From the NCBI RefSeq assembly GCF_029975155.1, contig NZ_JARKPQ010000341.1:1-64000 (forward strand): 64,000 nt of DNA, given 5' to 3'. The notes beneath the pieces are model-generated. The model searched no databases, was not told the DNA's origin, and saw nothing but the letters and a program-made list of their open reading frames with translations. Below, one piece after another: positions 25,179 to 33,469 of the stretch. This stretch comes from Propionicimonas sp. (lineage in GTDB: Bacteria > Actinomycetota > Actinomycetes > Propionibacteriales > Propionibacteriaceae). Position 1 is the stretch's first letter. The number at the start of each line of letters is the position of its first letter. The translations under genes and the position numbers were made by a program.

Positions 25179-26072
25179 TCAGAGGCTCTTCGCCAGCTCG
25201 GGCAGCACCTGGTACAGGTCGCCGACGACGCCGAAGTCGGCGTGGGCGAAGATCGGCGCGTTCCTGTCCCTGTTGACCGCGACGATCACCTTCGAGTTGT
25301 TCACGCCGACGAGGTGCTGCACCTGGCCGGAGATGCCGACGGCGAGGTAGAGGTCGGGCTTGATCGTGGCGCCCGACACCCCCAGGTATCGCTCGGCGGG
25401 CATCCAGCTGACCCCCTCGGCGATCGGACGGCTGCAGGCCAGTTCCGCACCGAGCTTGGCGGCGAGCGCGCGGGCCAGCTCCAGGTCGGCCTCGGCCGCG
25501 AAGCCGCGGCCCACACCGATCACCCGCTTGGCGGCGGCCAGGTCGACGGTCTCCCCACCCTTCGCGCGGGTCTCGACCAGGGTCATCCCGGGCGCCGGCT
25601 CGGCCGCCACGACCTCGACGGCGCCCGCCCCGGCCACATCGGACGCCGGCACGGCGCCCGGCGTGAGGACGAGTACCGCCACCTCAGCGGTGACCTCCTC
25701 CGTCGCGGTCGCCAGGCCGCCGAACGCCATCCGGGTGACCACCAGCGGCTCGCCGGGGACGACGCCGGTGACCGTCACCGGGCTGACGCCGAGGTGGGCG
25801 GCCACCTGGCCGGCCAGCAACCGGCTCTGGGCGCTCGCGTCGGCGACGACCAGCCTGGCGCCACGGGAGCGCAGCAGGTCGGCGACCGACCTGGCGTACG
25901 CCTCGGCGAGGACGGTCGGGCCGGCGGCATCGATGATCAGGGTGAGGTCGGCGGCGGGAAGCGCGCCCGCGCCGATGCTGACGGCGTTCACGTTCTCGCC
26001 GAGCGCCCGCGCGGAGCGGGCCAGCGCGTTGCCCGCGACCGGGTCGTGCGCGAGGATCCATACGTCTGTCAT
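25179..26072 (-). CDS. fixB: Electron transfer flavoprotein alpha subunit, FixB
   Basis: 297-aa ETF alpha subunit. The C-terminal FAD domain has VIGVGRGFAAEADLELARAL, CSRPIAEGVSWMPAERYLGVSG, PDLYLAVGISGQVQHLVG and VIVAVNRDRNAPIF, all hallmark ETF-alpha motifs. With FixA it delivers electrons to the CaiA-like acyl-CoA dehydrogenase (reductase direction in E. coli carnitine metabolism). Start ATG 26072. Spaced 25 bp from the caiC-like gene and 73 bp from fixA, where repeat B has been inserted. Confidence 0.93.
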   Translation of the reverse strand: MTDVWILAHDPVAGNALARSARALGENVNAVSIGAGALPAADLTLIIDAAGPTVLAEAYARSVADLLRSRGARLVVADASAQSRLLAGQVAAHLGVSPVTVTGVVPGEPLVVTRMAFGGLATATEEVTAEVAVLVLTPGAVPASDVAGAGAVEVVAAEPAPGMTLVETRAKGGETVDLAAAKRVIGVGRGFAAEADLELARALAAKLGAELACSRPIAEGVSWMPAERYLGVSGATIKPDLYLAVGISGQVQHLVGVNNSKVIVAVNRDRNAPIFAHADFGVVGDLYQVLPELAKSL

Positions 26073-26096
26073 GAGGGTCTGCTCCTTGGTGGTGGG

Positions 26097-26146
26097 GGTT
26101 TCGACAAGCTCAACCAGCGGTTTGGGGTCGACCAGCGGTTGGGGGC
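26097..26146. repeat. Dispersed repeat B between fixA and fixB
   Basis: GGTTTCGACAAGCTCAACC followed by AGCGGTTTGGGG and a second partial copy. It fills most of the fixA-fixB gap and abuts the fixA stop codon. Confidence 0.75.
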
Positions 26147-26886
26147 TAGAGGGACTTGAGGAAGGTGGCCAGCTGGGCTGCGGTCTCGGCGGGATCGCCT
26201 TCGACCACCGTCCGGCGGCGGTCCACCTGCTCGGGGGCGAGCAGCGAGACCAGGCGGGTGGACGCGGCCGGCAGGGTCGCGGACGCCTCCGTCACCGGCT
26301 TCTTGCCGGCGGCGAGGATGTCCTTCATGCCGGCGATCCGCGGCACGTTGATCGCCGACGTGACACTCACCACGGCCGGCAGCGAGACCTCGACCACCTG
26401 CTCGGCGTCCTCCAGCAGCCGCTCGACGCGCAGCTGCTCACCGTCCGCAGCCAGCCTGTTGACGTAGTTCAACGTAGGCACCCCCAGCAGGGCGCCGAGC
26501 TGGTTGCCGACCTGCTGGGCGTAGCGGTCGGAGCTGCCCGCGCCGAGCACGACCAGGTCGACGCCGAGCTCACCGAGCGCGGACGCCAGCGCACTGGCGG
26601 TCTGGTAGCTGTCGGCATCCGGGCTGCCCGGCACGATCACGAGGCTGTCGAGGCCGCGCGACAACGCGTCCTTGCGCAGCTTGGTGTTGGCCAGTTCGTC
26701 CCCACCGACGGTGAGTCCGATCACCTCACCGCCGACGGCGTCGGCGAGCTGGCGGGCGGCCTCGATGGCGTTGAGGTCGTAGGAGCCGACCTTCCACTGG
26801 GCGCGGGAGAAGTCCAGCGCCCGGTCGCCGCTGACGACGATGTCGGCGTCGTCGGGAGCGGCCTTGATGCAGGCGACGATTCGCAT
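26146..26886 (-). CDS. fixA: Electron transfer flavoprotein beta subunit, FixA
   Basis: 246-aa ETF beta subunit beginning MRIVACIKAAPDDADI. Family motifs are LNAIEAARQLADAVGG, VIGLTVGG, LVVLGAGSSDRYAQQVGNQL and LPAVVSVTSAINVPRIAGMK. Heterodimer partner of FixB. The gene follows the caiB-like gene by 12 bp and belongs to the same operon. FixAB-FixCX complexes in some bacteria bifurcate electrons; here the presence of all four genes makes that possible but unproven. Confidence 0.93.
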   Translation of the reverse strand: MRIVACIKAAPDDADIVVSGDRALDFSRAQWKVGSYDLNAIEAARQLADAVGGEVIGLTVGGDELANTKLRKDALSRGLDSLVIVPGSPDADSYQTASALASALGELGVDLVVLGAGSSDRYAQQVGNQLGALLGVPTLNYVNRLAADGEQLRVERLLEDAEQVVEVSLPAVVSVTSAINVPRIAGMKDILAAGKKPVTEASATLPAASTRLVSLLAPEQVDRRRTVVEGDPAETAAQLATFLKSL

Positions 26887-26898
26887 GGTTGTCCTTCC

Positions 26899-28113
26899 TC
26901 AGACGGATTGCTTGACGACGCCGGCCTCGATCAGGCGGGCGACCTCTTCGGGGGAGTAGCCGAGCCGGGCGAGCACGTCCGAGCTGTCGTAGCCCTGCGC
27001 GGGCATCGGCCGCCACACCTGGCCCGGGTGCTGGCCGAAGCGCGGGAACACGCCGAGGCCCTTGAACGGCTCGCCGTCCGCGGTCTGCCAGTCGAGCCAG
27101 ACCCCGCGCTCCTTCAGATGCTCCTCGGCCACCAGATCGGGGAACTCCATCACCTTCTGCGCCGCGATCCGGTGCGCGGAGAAGTCGGCCTCCACGTCGG
27201 CGACGTCGCGGGTGGCCAGGTACTCCTCGAGCTTGGCCTCGATCAGCTGCGCCTTCGGGCTGGACAGCCACAGCGCGCTGCAGTCCTCGGGATAGTCCGG
27301 GGTGCCCCACAGCTCACCGAGCCCGATGGCCTCCAGCAGGTACTTGTTCTGCGGGACGCCGTACACGCACAGGCCGATGAAGCCGTCCGCGCACCGGTAC
27401 TCGCCGATCGCGCACAGGTTCTGGTTGCGCGCGCCCGGACGGGGCCAGATCACGCCGGCGTTCAGGTAGTCGACCAGGTAGTACTGACCGATGGCGAGCA
27501 GGGTCTCGTACATGGCCACGTCGATCGACTCGCCGCGTCCGGTCTGGGCCACCTTGTGCAGTGCGCCGAGCGTGGAGCTGAGGATCATCAGCGAGTTGAC
27601 GTAGTCGCCGGCGTACGGGCCGGGGTTCATCGGCTGCTCCGGGGTGCCGTTCTGGGCCATGTAGCCCGAGTACGCCATCACGGTCAGGTCGTAGGCGGCC
27701 CGGGAGACCATCTCGGGGACGCCCGTCTGGCCGAACCCGGAGACGTGGACGATGACCAGCTTCGGGTTGACCGACCACAGCAGCTCGTCGGTGATCCCCT
27801 TCTTGGCCCAGGTGCCGCCCTTGCTCGACTCGATGAACACGTCCGCGTCCGCGAGCATCCGCAGCAGCACCTGCTTGCCCGCGTCGGAGAAGTAGTCCAG
27901 GGCGACTGAGCGCTGGTTGCGCCGTTCGGCCTGCTTGACCCAGGCGGTGTCGCGAATGGTGTCACCGGCGCCGGTGTTCTCCAGCCAGGTGACGTCGGCG
28001 CCCCATTCGGCCATGATGCAGCAGGCCTTGGGGACGGCGAGCTCGACCGCCGCATAGACGACCTTGAGATCGTCGAGGACGCCGAAGGCCGGCTTTTCCT
28101 GTGCGAGTTCCAC
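26899..28113 (-). CDS. caiB: CaiB-like CoA transferase (class III)
   Basis: 404-aa family III CoA-transferase close to E. coli CaiB in length and sequence: IMAEWGADVTWLEN, ASKGGTWAKKGITDELLW-like SSKGGTWAKKG, PKLVIVHVSGFGQTG, GESIDVAMYE and NPGQVWRPMPAQG. The catalytic Asp lies in PYAGDYV (equivalent to the Asp of TADYF in E. coli). It would swap CoA between the enoyl/acyl betaine-CoA and the incoming substrate. The glycine loop of the N-terminus is altered (AVPKACC), so specificity may differ from true carnitine. Confidence 0.9.
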   Translation of the reverse strand: MELAQEKPAFGVLDDLKVVYAAVELAVPKACCIMAEWGADVTWLENTGAGDTIRDTAWVKQAERRNQRSVALDYFSDAGKQVLLRMLADADVFIESSKGGTWAKKGITDELLWSVNPKLVIVHVSGFGQTGVPEMVSRAAYDLTVMAYSGYMAQNGTPEQPMNPGPYAGDYVNSLMILSSTLGALHKVAQTGRGESIDVAMYETLLAIGQYYLVDYLNAGVIWPRPGARNQNLCAIGEYRCADGFIGLCVYGVPQNKYLLEAIGLGELWGTPDYPEDCSALWLSSPKAQLIEAKLEEYLATRDVADVEADFSAHRIAAQKVMEFPDLVAEEHLKERGVWLDWQTADGEPFKGLGVFPRFGQHPGQVWRPMPAQGYDSSDVLARLGYSPEEVARLIEAGVVKQSV

Positions 28114-28124
28114 GGTTCTGCCTT

Positions 28125-29261
28125 TCAGCTCGCGTAGGCGCGCAGGACGCCCTTGGCCGCGGTGAGGATCATCATTTCGTCGGTGCCACCGCTGATCCGG
28201 TCCACCCGGAGGTCACGCCAGATCCGCTGGACGCGGTGGTCGCCGGCCACGGACACGCCGCCCATGACCTGCATGGCGTCGTCGACGACGGCGAACGCGG
28301 CGTTCACGCAGTAGTACTTGCACATGGCGGCCTGCGCGGAGGTCATCTCGTCGGTGTCGTAGTGCCAGGCCGCCTCGTAGACCATGTTCTTCATCGCGTT
28401 GAGCTTGATCGCCATCTCGCAGAACTTGAGCTGATTGAGCTGGAAGCGGCCGATCGGCTTGCCGAACTGCACGCGGACGTTCGCGTAGCGCGCGGCGTCC
28501 TCGAAGGCCGACAGCGCGACGCCGTAGTCGCTGACCGCGACCAGGAACCGCTCGAAGTCGAAATCCTTGATGCCGCGGTTGAAGCCGTTGCCCTCGCGGC
28601 CGAAGATGTCGGACTCGTCCAGCTCGACGTTGTCGAGGTAGACGTCGGAGCAGCTGTCCATGCGCAGGCCGAGCTTGTCCAGCGGCTCGATCCGGACGCC
28701 CGGCAGGCTCATGTCGAGGAAGAACTCGGTGAAGCAGGACGGATCGTCGGCGTTGCGGGCCATCACGACCAGGAACGGCACGTGCGCCGACGAGGTGATG
28801 AAGGTCTTGTGGCCGTTGAGGTAGATCCTGCCGTCGCGGCGGGTGTAGGTGGTCTGCAGGCTGCCGACATCGGAGCCGGCGCCCGGCTCGGTACAGGCGG
28901 AGTTCCAGATCTGCTTGCCGGTGCCGACGTAGGCCAGCACCTTGTCGATCTGCTCGGGGCTGCCCTCACGCAGGATCGTGTCGAAGCACGGCAGCTGGTA
29001 GAGCACGTAGGTGGGCGCGCCCCAGCGGCCCAGTTCCTCGTAGACCGCGGTCAGCGTGACCAGGCCCAGGTCGAGGCCACCGTGCTCCTCCGGCAGCATG
29101 ATCAGGTCGAAGCCGAGGTCGCACAGCGCCTTCACCCAGCGCTCGGGGTAGGTGTGGTCCCGGTCGCACTCGGCGAAGTAGGCCTCCCAGTTCTCGCGCT
29201 GCATCAGCTCGCGGACGTTGTCGACGAGCAGCTGCTGCTCGTCGTTGAGCCTGAAGTCCAT
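28125..29261 (-). CDS. caiA: CaiA-like acyl-CoA dehydrogenase (crotonobetainyl-CoA reductase type)
   Basis: 378-aa acyl-CoA dehydrogenase strikingly like E. coli Cai[88 protein letters not shown]. In E. coli this enzyme reduces crotonobetainyl-CoA to gamma-butyrobetainyl-CoA using FixABCX electrons. ATG 29261 has AAGGAGA six bases upstream, excluding the much longer open frame before it. Best-conserved member of the operon and the strongest reason for the cai assignment. Confidence 0.93.
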   Translation of the reverse strand: MDFRLNDEQQLLVDNVRELMQRENWEAYFAECDRDHTYPERWVKALCDLGFDLIMLPEEHGGLDLGLVTLTAVYEELGRWGAPTYVLYQLPCFDTILREGSPEQIDKVLAYVGTGKQIWNSACTEPGAGSDVGSLQTTYTRRDGRIYLNGHKTFITSSAHVPFLVVMARNADDPSCFTEFFLDMSLPGVRIEPLDKLGLRMDSCSDVYLDNVELDESDIFGREGNGFNRGIKDFDFERFLVAVSDYGVALSAFEDAARYANVRVQFGKPIGRFQLNQLKFCEMAIKLNAMKNMVYEAAWHYDTDEMTSAQAAMCKYYCVNAAFAVVDDAMQVMGGVSVAGDHRVQRIWRDLRVDRISGGTDEMMILTAAKGVLRAYAS

Positions 29262-29275
29262 TCGATTTCTCCTTG

Positions 29276-30262
29276 TCATTCCTTGTCGAGTGCGCGCCGC
29301 AGGAAGGCGCCACCGTTTGCCAGGGCGGTCGCGGCCGCGTCGAGCATCCGGGAGTTGTGCAGGAAGGCGTGCAGGACGCCGGGGAACACCTCGTGGCTGC
29401 AGGTGACGCCGTGCTCGGAGAGGATCGCGGCGAGCGTGGCGGTGTCGTCGCGGAGAGGGTCGAACTCCGCAGCCACGAGGTAGGTCGGAGGAATGCCCCG
29501 GCCGAGGTCGGCGCCGAGGCAGTCCACGTAGGGACTGCGCGCGTCCGCCGGGTCGGCCAGGTAGCAGTCGAGGTAGTAGTCGAAGTCGGCGTCGGTCAGC
29601 CCGTCCCACGGCCCGCCGAGCAGCCGGCGGGACGCGGAGTCGCGCAGCCCGTACATGCCGTAGTAGAGCGCCAGAGCCGAGACTCCGACGGAGGGCAGGC
29701 CCGCGTCCGCCTGGTCGCGCAGGAGCAGGGTGGTGGCCAGGCACATCGTGGCGCCGCCGCTGTCCCCCGCGAACGCCAGCCGGGAGCCGTCGACCGAGTG
29801 CTCCGACCCGCGCTCGTGCAGGTGCCGCGCCACCGCGGCGCACTGCTCGAGCGCGACCGGGAACTTCGCCTCCGGGGAGAGCGCGTAGTCGATGCCCACG
29901 ACCGCGGCGCCCGATTCGTGGGCGAGCATCCGCATGATCCGGTCGTGGGTGTCGAGGTTGCCCACAACCCAGCCGCCGCCATGGATGTAGACGACGACCG
30001 GTAGCTCCGTCCCCGTGACGGGCAGGTGGCAACGGATCGCCACCGGCCCGTGCGGGGTCGGCACCTGCGCGTGGATCGTCCGCGCCATGGCCGGACCGCC
30101 CTCGTTCCAGAAGCGACGCTCGCGCAGGTAGGCCTGCCGCAGCTCGTCGAGGCCGGCGTCCGTTGCGTAGGCGTCGGGTGCGAGTTCGGCGGACGTGGCC
30201 AGCACGGCGCGCATCTGGTCGGAGATCCGGTCCAGGACGGGCAGCTTGTTGTGGGCAACCAT
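29276..30262 (-). CDS. Alpha/beta hydrolase, hormone-sensitive lipase-type esterase
   Basis: 328-aa carboxylesterase. Oxyanion motif HGGGW (about 93-97), nucleophile Ser in GDSGGA, acid Asp in EFDPLRDD and His in GVLHAF complete the HSL-family triad. No signal peptide, so it acts in the cytoplasm. It is not part of the E. coli cai-fix set; here it lies second in the operon, 14 bp before the caiA-like gene. An inference is that the imported compound is an ester (for example an O-acyl derivative) that must be hydrolysed before CoA activation. Confidence 0.85.
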   Translation of the reverse strand: MVAHNKLPVLDRISDQMRAVLATSAELAPDAYATDAGLDELRQAYLRERRFWNEGGPAMARTIHAQVPTPHGPVAIRCHLPVTGTELPVVVYIHGGGWVVGNLDTHDRIMRMLAHESGAAVVGIDYALSPEAKFPVALEQCAAVARHLHERGSEHSVDGSRLAFAGDSGGATMCLATTLLLRDQADAGLPSVGVSALALYYGMYGLRDSASRRLLGGPWDGLTDADFDYYLDCYLADPADARSPYVDCLGADLGRGIPPTYLVAAEFDPLRDDTATLAAILSEHGVTCSHEVFPGVLHAFLHNSRMLDAAATALANGGAFLRRALDKE

Positions 30263-30271
30263 CGTCGTGTC

Positions 30272-31594
30272 CTAGGCAGCCGCTACCTCGACCGGGACCT
30301 CTGCCGAGACCGGTTCACGCCGCTTGCGCAGGTACAGCCACAGCGCCAGCGAGGAGATGGCCGCGAGGATGGCCGAGCCGATCAGGATCCAGAAGATCTG
30401 CTGGTAGGCGCCGGCGGCGACGTTCCCTTCCGCGTCGGTCTGGGCGTCCATGATCGCCCCGAACCACGTGCTGGAGAAGGTGTCGGGCAGGAAGCCGATG
30501 ATCGACAGGATGCCGGTGGCTGCGCCGAAGTGCGTCAGCGGCACCTTGCCCTCGGTCAGCTGGGCGGAGACGACGCCGAACGCGCCGTTGGCGATGAAGC
30601 CGAGCAGCACGACCAGGACGCAGGCGATCACCATCACGCTGGGGCCGGTGGGCAGGAACATCATCACCAGCAGGGCGCCGACGAAGACCAGCGAGCCGAT
30701 CGCGATCACGATCGAGGGCCGGAACTTGTTGGCGATCTGGCCGAAGATCGGCCCGGAGAGCAGGGTGATGCCGTAGTTGCGGACGTTGGCGACGATCGTG
30801 GCCGCAGCCAGCGAGACGCCGAGGATGCCGGTCATGTAGGGCGTCGTGTACGTGACGCCGGTGTAGTAGAAGTACACGAAGAACAGCGAGATCGCGGCGA
30901 TCCAGACCACCGGGTCGCGGAAGGCCAGGGTGAACTCGACCAGGCTGAAGCCGCCCTCGGTCTTGATCTCGCCGGCGAACTTCGGGATGAACGCCCAGGA
31001 GAGGACGCCGAGGATCAGGATCACGGCGCTGAGGAAGTACAGGTAGATCGAGACGCCGAGGCCGAGGTTCTCCCCCACCGCGGCGACGATGGCCGTGGAG
31101 ACGAGGCCGATCAGCAGGCCGGCGACGCCGTAGATGCCGTAGGAGAGGCCGATCCGCTTGGGGTACTCGTCCTCCTTGGAGACCAGGCGGACCAGCTTGT
31201 AGCGCACGCCCCACCAGATCAGGATCGTGGTGATGCCCATCAGGATGAACACGATGTAGAGGACGGTCAGGCTCGGCAGCATCGCGTAGACGAAGGTGAG
31301 CACGGCCGTGGAGATGAAGCCGACCGACGACAGGGTGCGCATCCGAACCTTGTCGGCGAGGATCCCCGACGGCAGGTAGCAGATCAGCGCGGTGATCGCG
31401 TAGGCGCCGAAGACGGCACCGAGTTCGGTGTTGGTGACGCCCAGGGCCTGCTGCAGCGGGTCGTAGAAGACGGCCTTCAGGTAGGCGGGCGCGTAGATGA
31501 TCGAGCTGCCGATGCTCGCGAGGATGAGCAGGAACCAGCGCCGTCCAGAACTCAGGTCGGCGTAGGTCTTCTCGTTGCTCGGTGAGTTCGCCAT
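30272..31594 (-). CDS. OFA-type MFS transporter heading the operon
   Basis: 440-aa major facilitator with 12 membrane segments, similar to the oxalate/formate antiporter-like group: [27 protein letters not shown] in the first repeat, and [24 protein letters not shown] in the second. The C-terminus ends in a basic/acidic cytoplasmic tail. As the promoter-proximal gene, it is the first product made on induction and is the best candidate importer or antiporter for the operon substrate. The start ATG 31594 has GAAGGAG upstream (31599-31605 region). Confidence 0.85.
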   Translation of the reverse strand: MANSPSNEKTYADLSSGRRWFLLILASIGSSIIYAPAYLKAVFYDPLQQALGVTNTELGAVFGAYAITALICYLPSGILADKVRMRTLSSVGFISTAVLTFVYAMLPSLTVLYIVFILMGITTILIWWGVRYKLVRLVSKEDEYPKRIGLSYGIYGVAGLLIGLVSTAIVAAVGENLGLGVSIYLYFLSAVILILGVLSWAFIPKFAGEIKTEGGFSLVEFTLAFRDPVVWIAAISLFFVYFYYTGVTYTTPYMTGILGVSLAAATIVANVRNYGITLLSGPIFGQIANKFRPSIVIAIGSLVFVGALLVMMFLPTGPSVMVIACVLVVLLGFIANGAFGVVSAQLTEGKVPLTHFGAATGILSIIGFLPDTFSSTWFGAIMDAQTDAEGNVAAGAYQQIFWILIGSAILAAISSLALWLYLRKRREPVSAEVPVEVAAA

Positions 31595-31644
31595 TGAGAC
31601 TCCTTCGAGTGGTCACGACCACGGCCTGTCAGCACAGGCGGGTG

Positions 31645-31669
31645 GCCCGGGGCTGTCGTGGCCCCGGGC
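31645..31669. promoter_or_regulatory. GC-rich hairpin in the operon leader region
   Basis: Perfect 9-bp inverted repeat GCCCGGGGC (31645-31653) and GCCCCGGGC (31661-31669) around a 7-base loop. A second perfect repeat GTGGTC-ac-GACCAC lies at 31609-31622, next to the ribosome site of the OFA-type gene. Both lie in the divergent gap 31595-31906 and could be RNA hairpins of the operon leader or protein sites. Confidence 0.5.
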
Positions 31670-31790
31670 GACACTCTTGCGGGACGGTGGGCGCGGACGC
31701 ATGCCGCGAGCGTCCCCAGATTGGCGTGACCTCGAAGTGCATGAGGTTCGGACGACCCCCCTCATCAGTTTCTGGTGATGGGTCCCGTGC

Positions 31791-31809
31791 CTAGTGGATG
31801 AGACACTAG
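31791..31809. promoter_or_regulatory. Candidate operator for the membrane LuxR regulator
   Basis: Perfect inverted repeat CTAGTG-N7-CACTAG in the 312-bp divergent region between the cai-fix-like operon and the luxR-type gene. Spacing and symmetry fit a dimeric LuxR/NarL-type DNA-binding domain. No other gene in the region would need it. Confidence 0.55.
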
Positions 31810-31906
31810 GGAGCGGGTCCGGCGTCCACAGAAGTACGCGGACCGGCGTCAGCCGGCGGACCCACCGACTCCCACGGCACAGGTCACCCCCACCGGAGAG
31901 GGCGCC

Positions 31907-33343
31907 ATGAGCGAAGGTCCGCAGCAGCGGGCGAACACGGTGTTGGCGAGCGTCGTGCTCGGGCCGCGGCTGAAGTACCTGGGCCTCACCCTGGTGCTGG
32001 CGTGGCACTACTGCCTGTGGTTCGTGCCGAGTTCGTTCCCGACGACGTTCCTGCTGGACGACCGGATCACGTTCGCCTGGCTGATCGCCCTCGCCGCCGC
32101 GGCGGGGGTGCCGCTGGTGCTGGCGTGGCAGCTGGGACGCCGACGGCACCTCGAGGCCAGGCCGGCGCTGGTGTGGTCGGTGTCGCTGCTGGGTTCGGTG
32201 GCGACGATGATGCTGTGCACGCTGGGGATGCTGGCCGAGACGCAGTGGGTGGCGTACGCGTCCGCGTTGGTGGTGGGTGGCTGCGCCGGGGTGCTGTGGG
32301 TGCTGTGGGGCGAGCGGCTGGCGTGCCAGAAGGCGAAGTTCACGCTGGGACGCGTGGCGCCGACCTACGGCGGCTTCCTGCTGGCGCTGGTCGGTGTGAC
32401 CTATGTCGCGCCGGGATGGCTGGCACCGATGATCGTGGCGGTGCTGCCGTTGCTGTCCGGGCTGCTGCTGTGCGCCCAGGTGCGGGAACTGCCGCAGTGC
32501 CACCCGAGGCTGCTGCCGGCGAAGGCGGCGATCCAGGGCAAGAACACGATGGTCACCGTCACGGTGATCTCGTTCGTGGCGGCGTTCGTCTGCTACTACA
32601 CGGTGGCGATCGTGCCGTGGGAGGCGCTGGACCCGGTACAGGACGCGTTCACCCTCGGCATCGTGATCGGGGCGGCGCTGATCCTGCTGTTCGCGGTGCT
32701 GCAGCGGACGTTCCGGGACGGCCGGTCGGCGTTCCGGGTGTACCCGTGGCTGCTGCTGCTGATCGTGGTCGCCTGCGTGATGTACCTGGCGGACGACCGG
32801 CTGGACGGCGCGGCGTTCCTGCTGGCGGTGGCGATCTCATCGCTGTTCGAGATCCTGCTGACGCTGTACATGGGCGTGCTGACCCAGCGGGGGTATGCGC
32901 CCCCGGCGATCGCATTCGCGCTGTCCGGCAGCGCCATCCGGCTCGGGATCTGCCTGGGCAACGGCACCGCGCTGGTGTACGAGCGGGTGCCCGGGTGGCA
33001 CGACGTGCTGGTGCGGCCAACGTTCGTGCTCCTGGTGGCGGTGGTGGCCGGGCTGCTGATCACCATGGTTCGCCAGGAGTACGCGATCGAGGAACTGACC
33101 CGCAGCCCGCAGGCGACGTCGGAGCTGGCAGCGATCGTGAACTCGGTGGCCGAGGAGTTCCTGCTGTCCGAGCGCGAGCGGGAGATCCTGGGCCTCGTCG
33201 GCCACGGCTACACCGCCTCCGCCGTGGCCGAGAAGCTGGTGATCTCCCCCTACACCGTCAACACCCACATCCAGCACATCTACCGCAAACTCGGCATCCA
33301 CAAGCGCTCGGAGCTGATCGGCTACCTTCACCGAAGCGGCTGA
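31907..33343 (+). CDS. Polytopic membrane protein with C-terminal LuxR DNA-binding domain
   Basis: 478-aa protein. The first ~395 residues hold about 12 hydrophobic segments in a transporter-like layout (YLGLTLVLAWHYCLWFVPSS, AWLIALAAAAGVPLVLAW, and so on). The last ~65 residues are a LuxR/NarL helix-turn-helix: LSEREREILGLVGHGYT, ASAVAEKLVISPYTVNTHI, YRKLGIHKRSELIGYL. Regulators of this build are typical of Coriobacteriia such as Eggerthella, where they sit beside inducible metabolic operons. It would sense the substrate in the membrane and act on DNA directly. It is divergent from the cai-fix-like operon. ATG 31907 has GGAGAGGG upstream. Confidence 0.9.
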   Translation: MSEGPQQRANTVLASVVLGPRLKYLGLTLVLAWHYCLWFVPSSFPTTFLLDDRITFAWLIALAAAAGVPLVLAWQLGRRRHLEARPALVWSVSLLGSVATMMLCTLGMLAETQWVAYASALVVGGCAGVLWVLWGERLACQKAKFTLGRVAPTYGGFLLALVGVTYVAPGWLAPMIVAVLPLLSGLLLCAQVRELPQCHPRLLPAKAAIQGKNTMVTVTVISFVAAFVCYYTVAIVPWEALDPVQDAFTLGIVIGAALILLFAVLQRTFRDGRSAFRVYPWLLLLIVVACVMYLADDRLDGAAFLLAVAISSLFEILLTLYMGVLTQRGYAPPAIAFALSGSAIRLGICLGNGTALVYERVPGWHDVLVRPTFVLLVAVVAGLLITMVRQEYAIEELTRSPQATSELAAIVNSVAEEFLLSEREREILGLVGHGYTASAVAEKLVISPYTVNTHIQHIYRKLGIHKRSELIGYLHRSG

Positions 33344-33408
33344 GCCGAATCCACCGACCGAGCGCGTCTCGACAAGCTCGAGCGACGTCGGAGGACCACC
33401 CACCAAAC

Positions 33409-33451
33409 GGTCCCTGAGGAGTCGGCGGGGAACGAGCGCGTCACGAAGGGC
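33409..33451. repeat. Dispersed repeat A, copy 2
   Basis: GGTCCCTGAGGAGTCGGC then GGGGAACGAGCGCGTCACG and AAGGG. It lies in the 126-bp gap after the luxR-type gene, which also holds a partial repeat B (CTCGACAAGCTCGA, 33368-33381). Confidence 0.7.
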
Positions 33452-33469
33452 GGGCTCGCAAGAGCGAAA

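Noticed and set aside
30026-31585. 519-codon Asp/Glu/Arg-rich plus-strand frame
   Set aside because: Complement of the OFA-type transporter and esterase genes; composition is a mirror of membrane codons.
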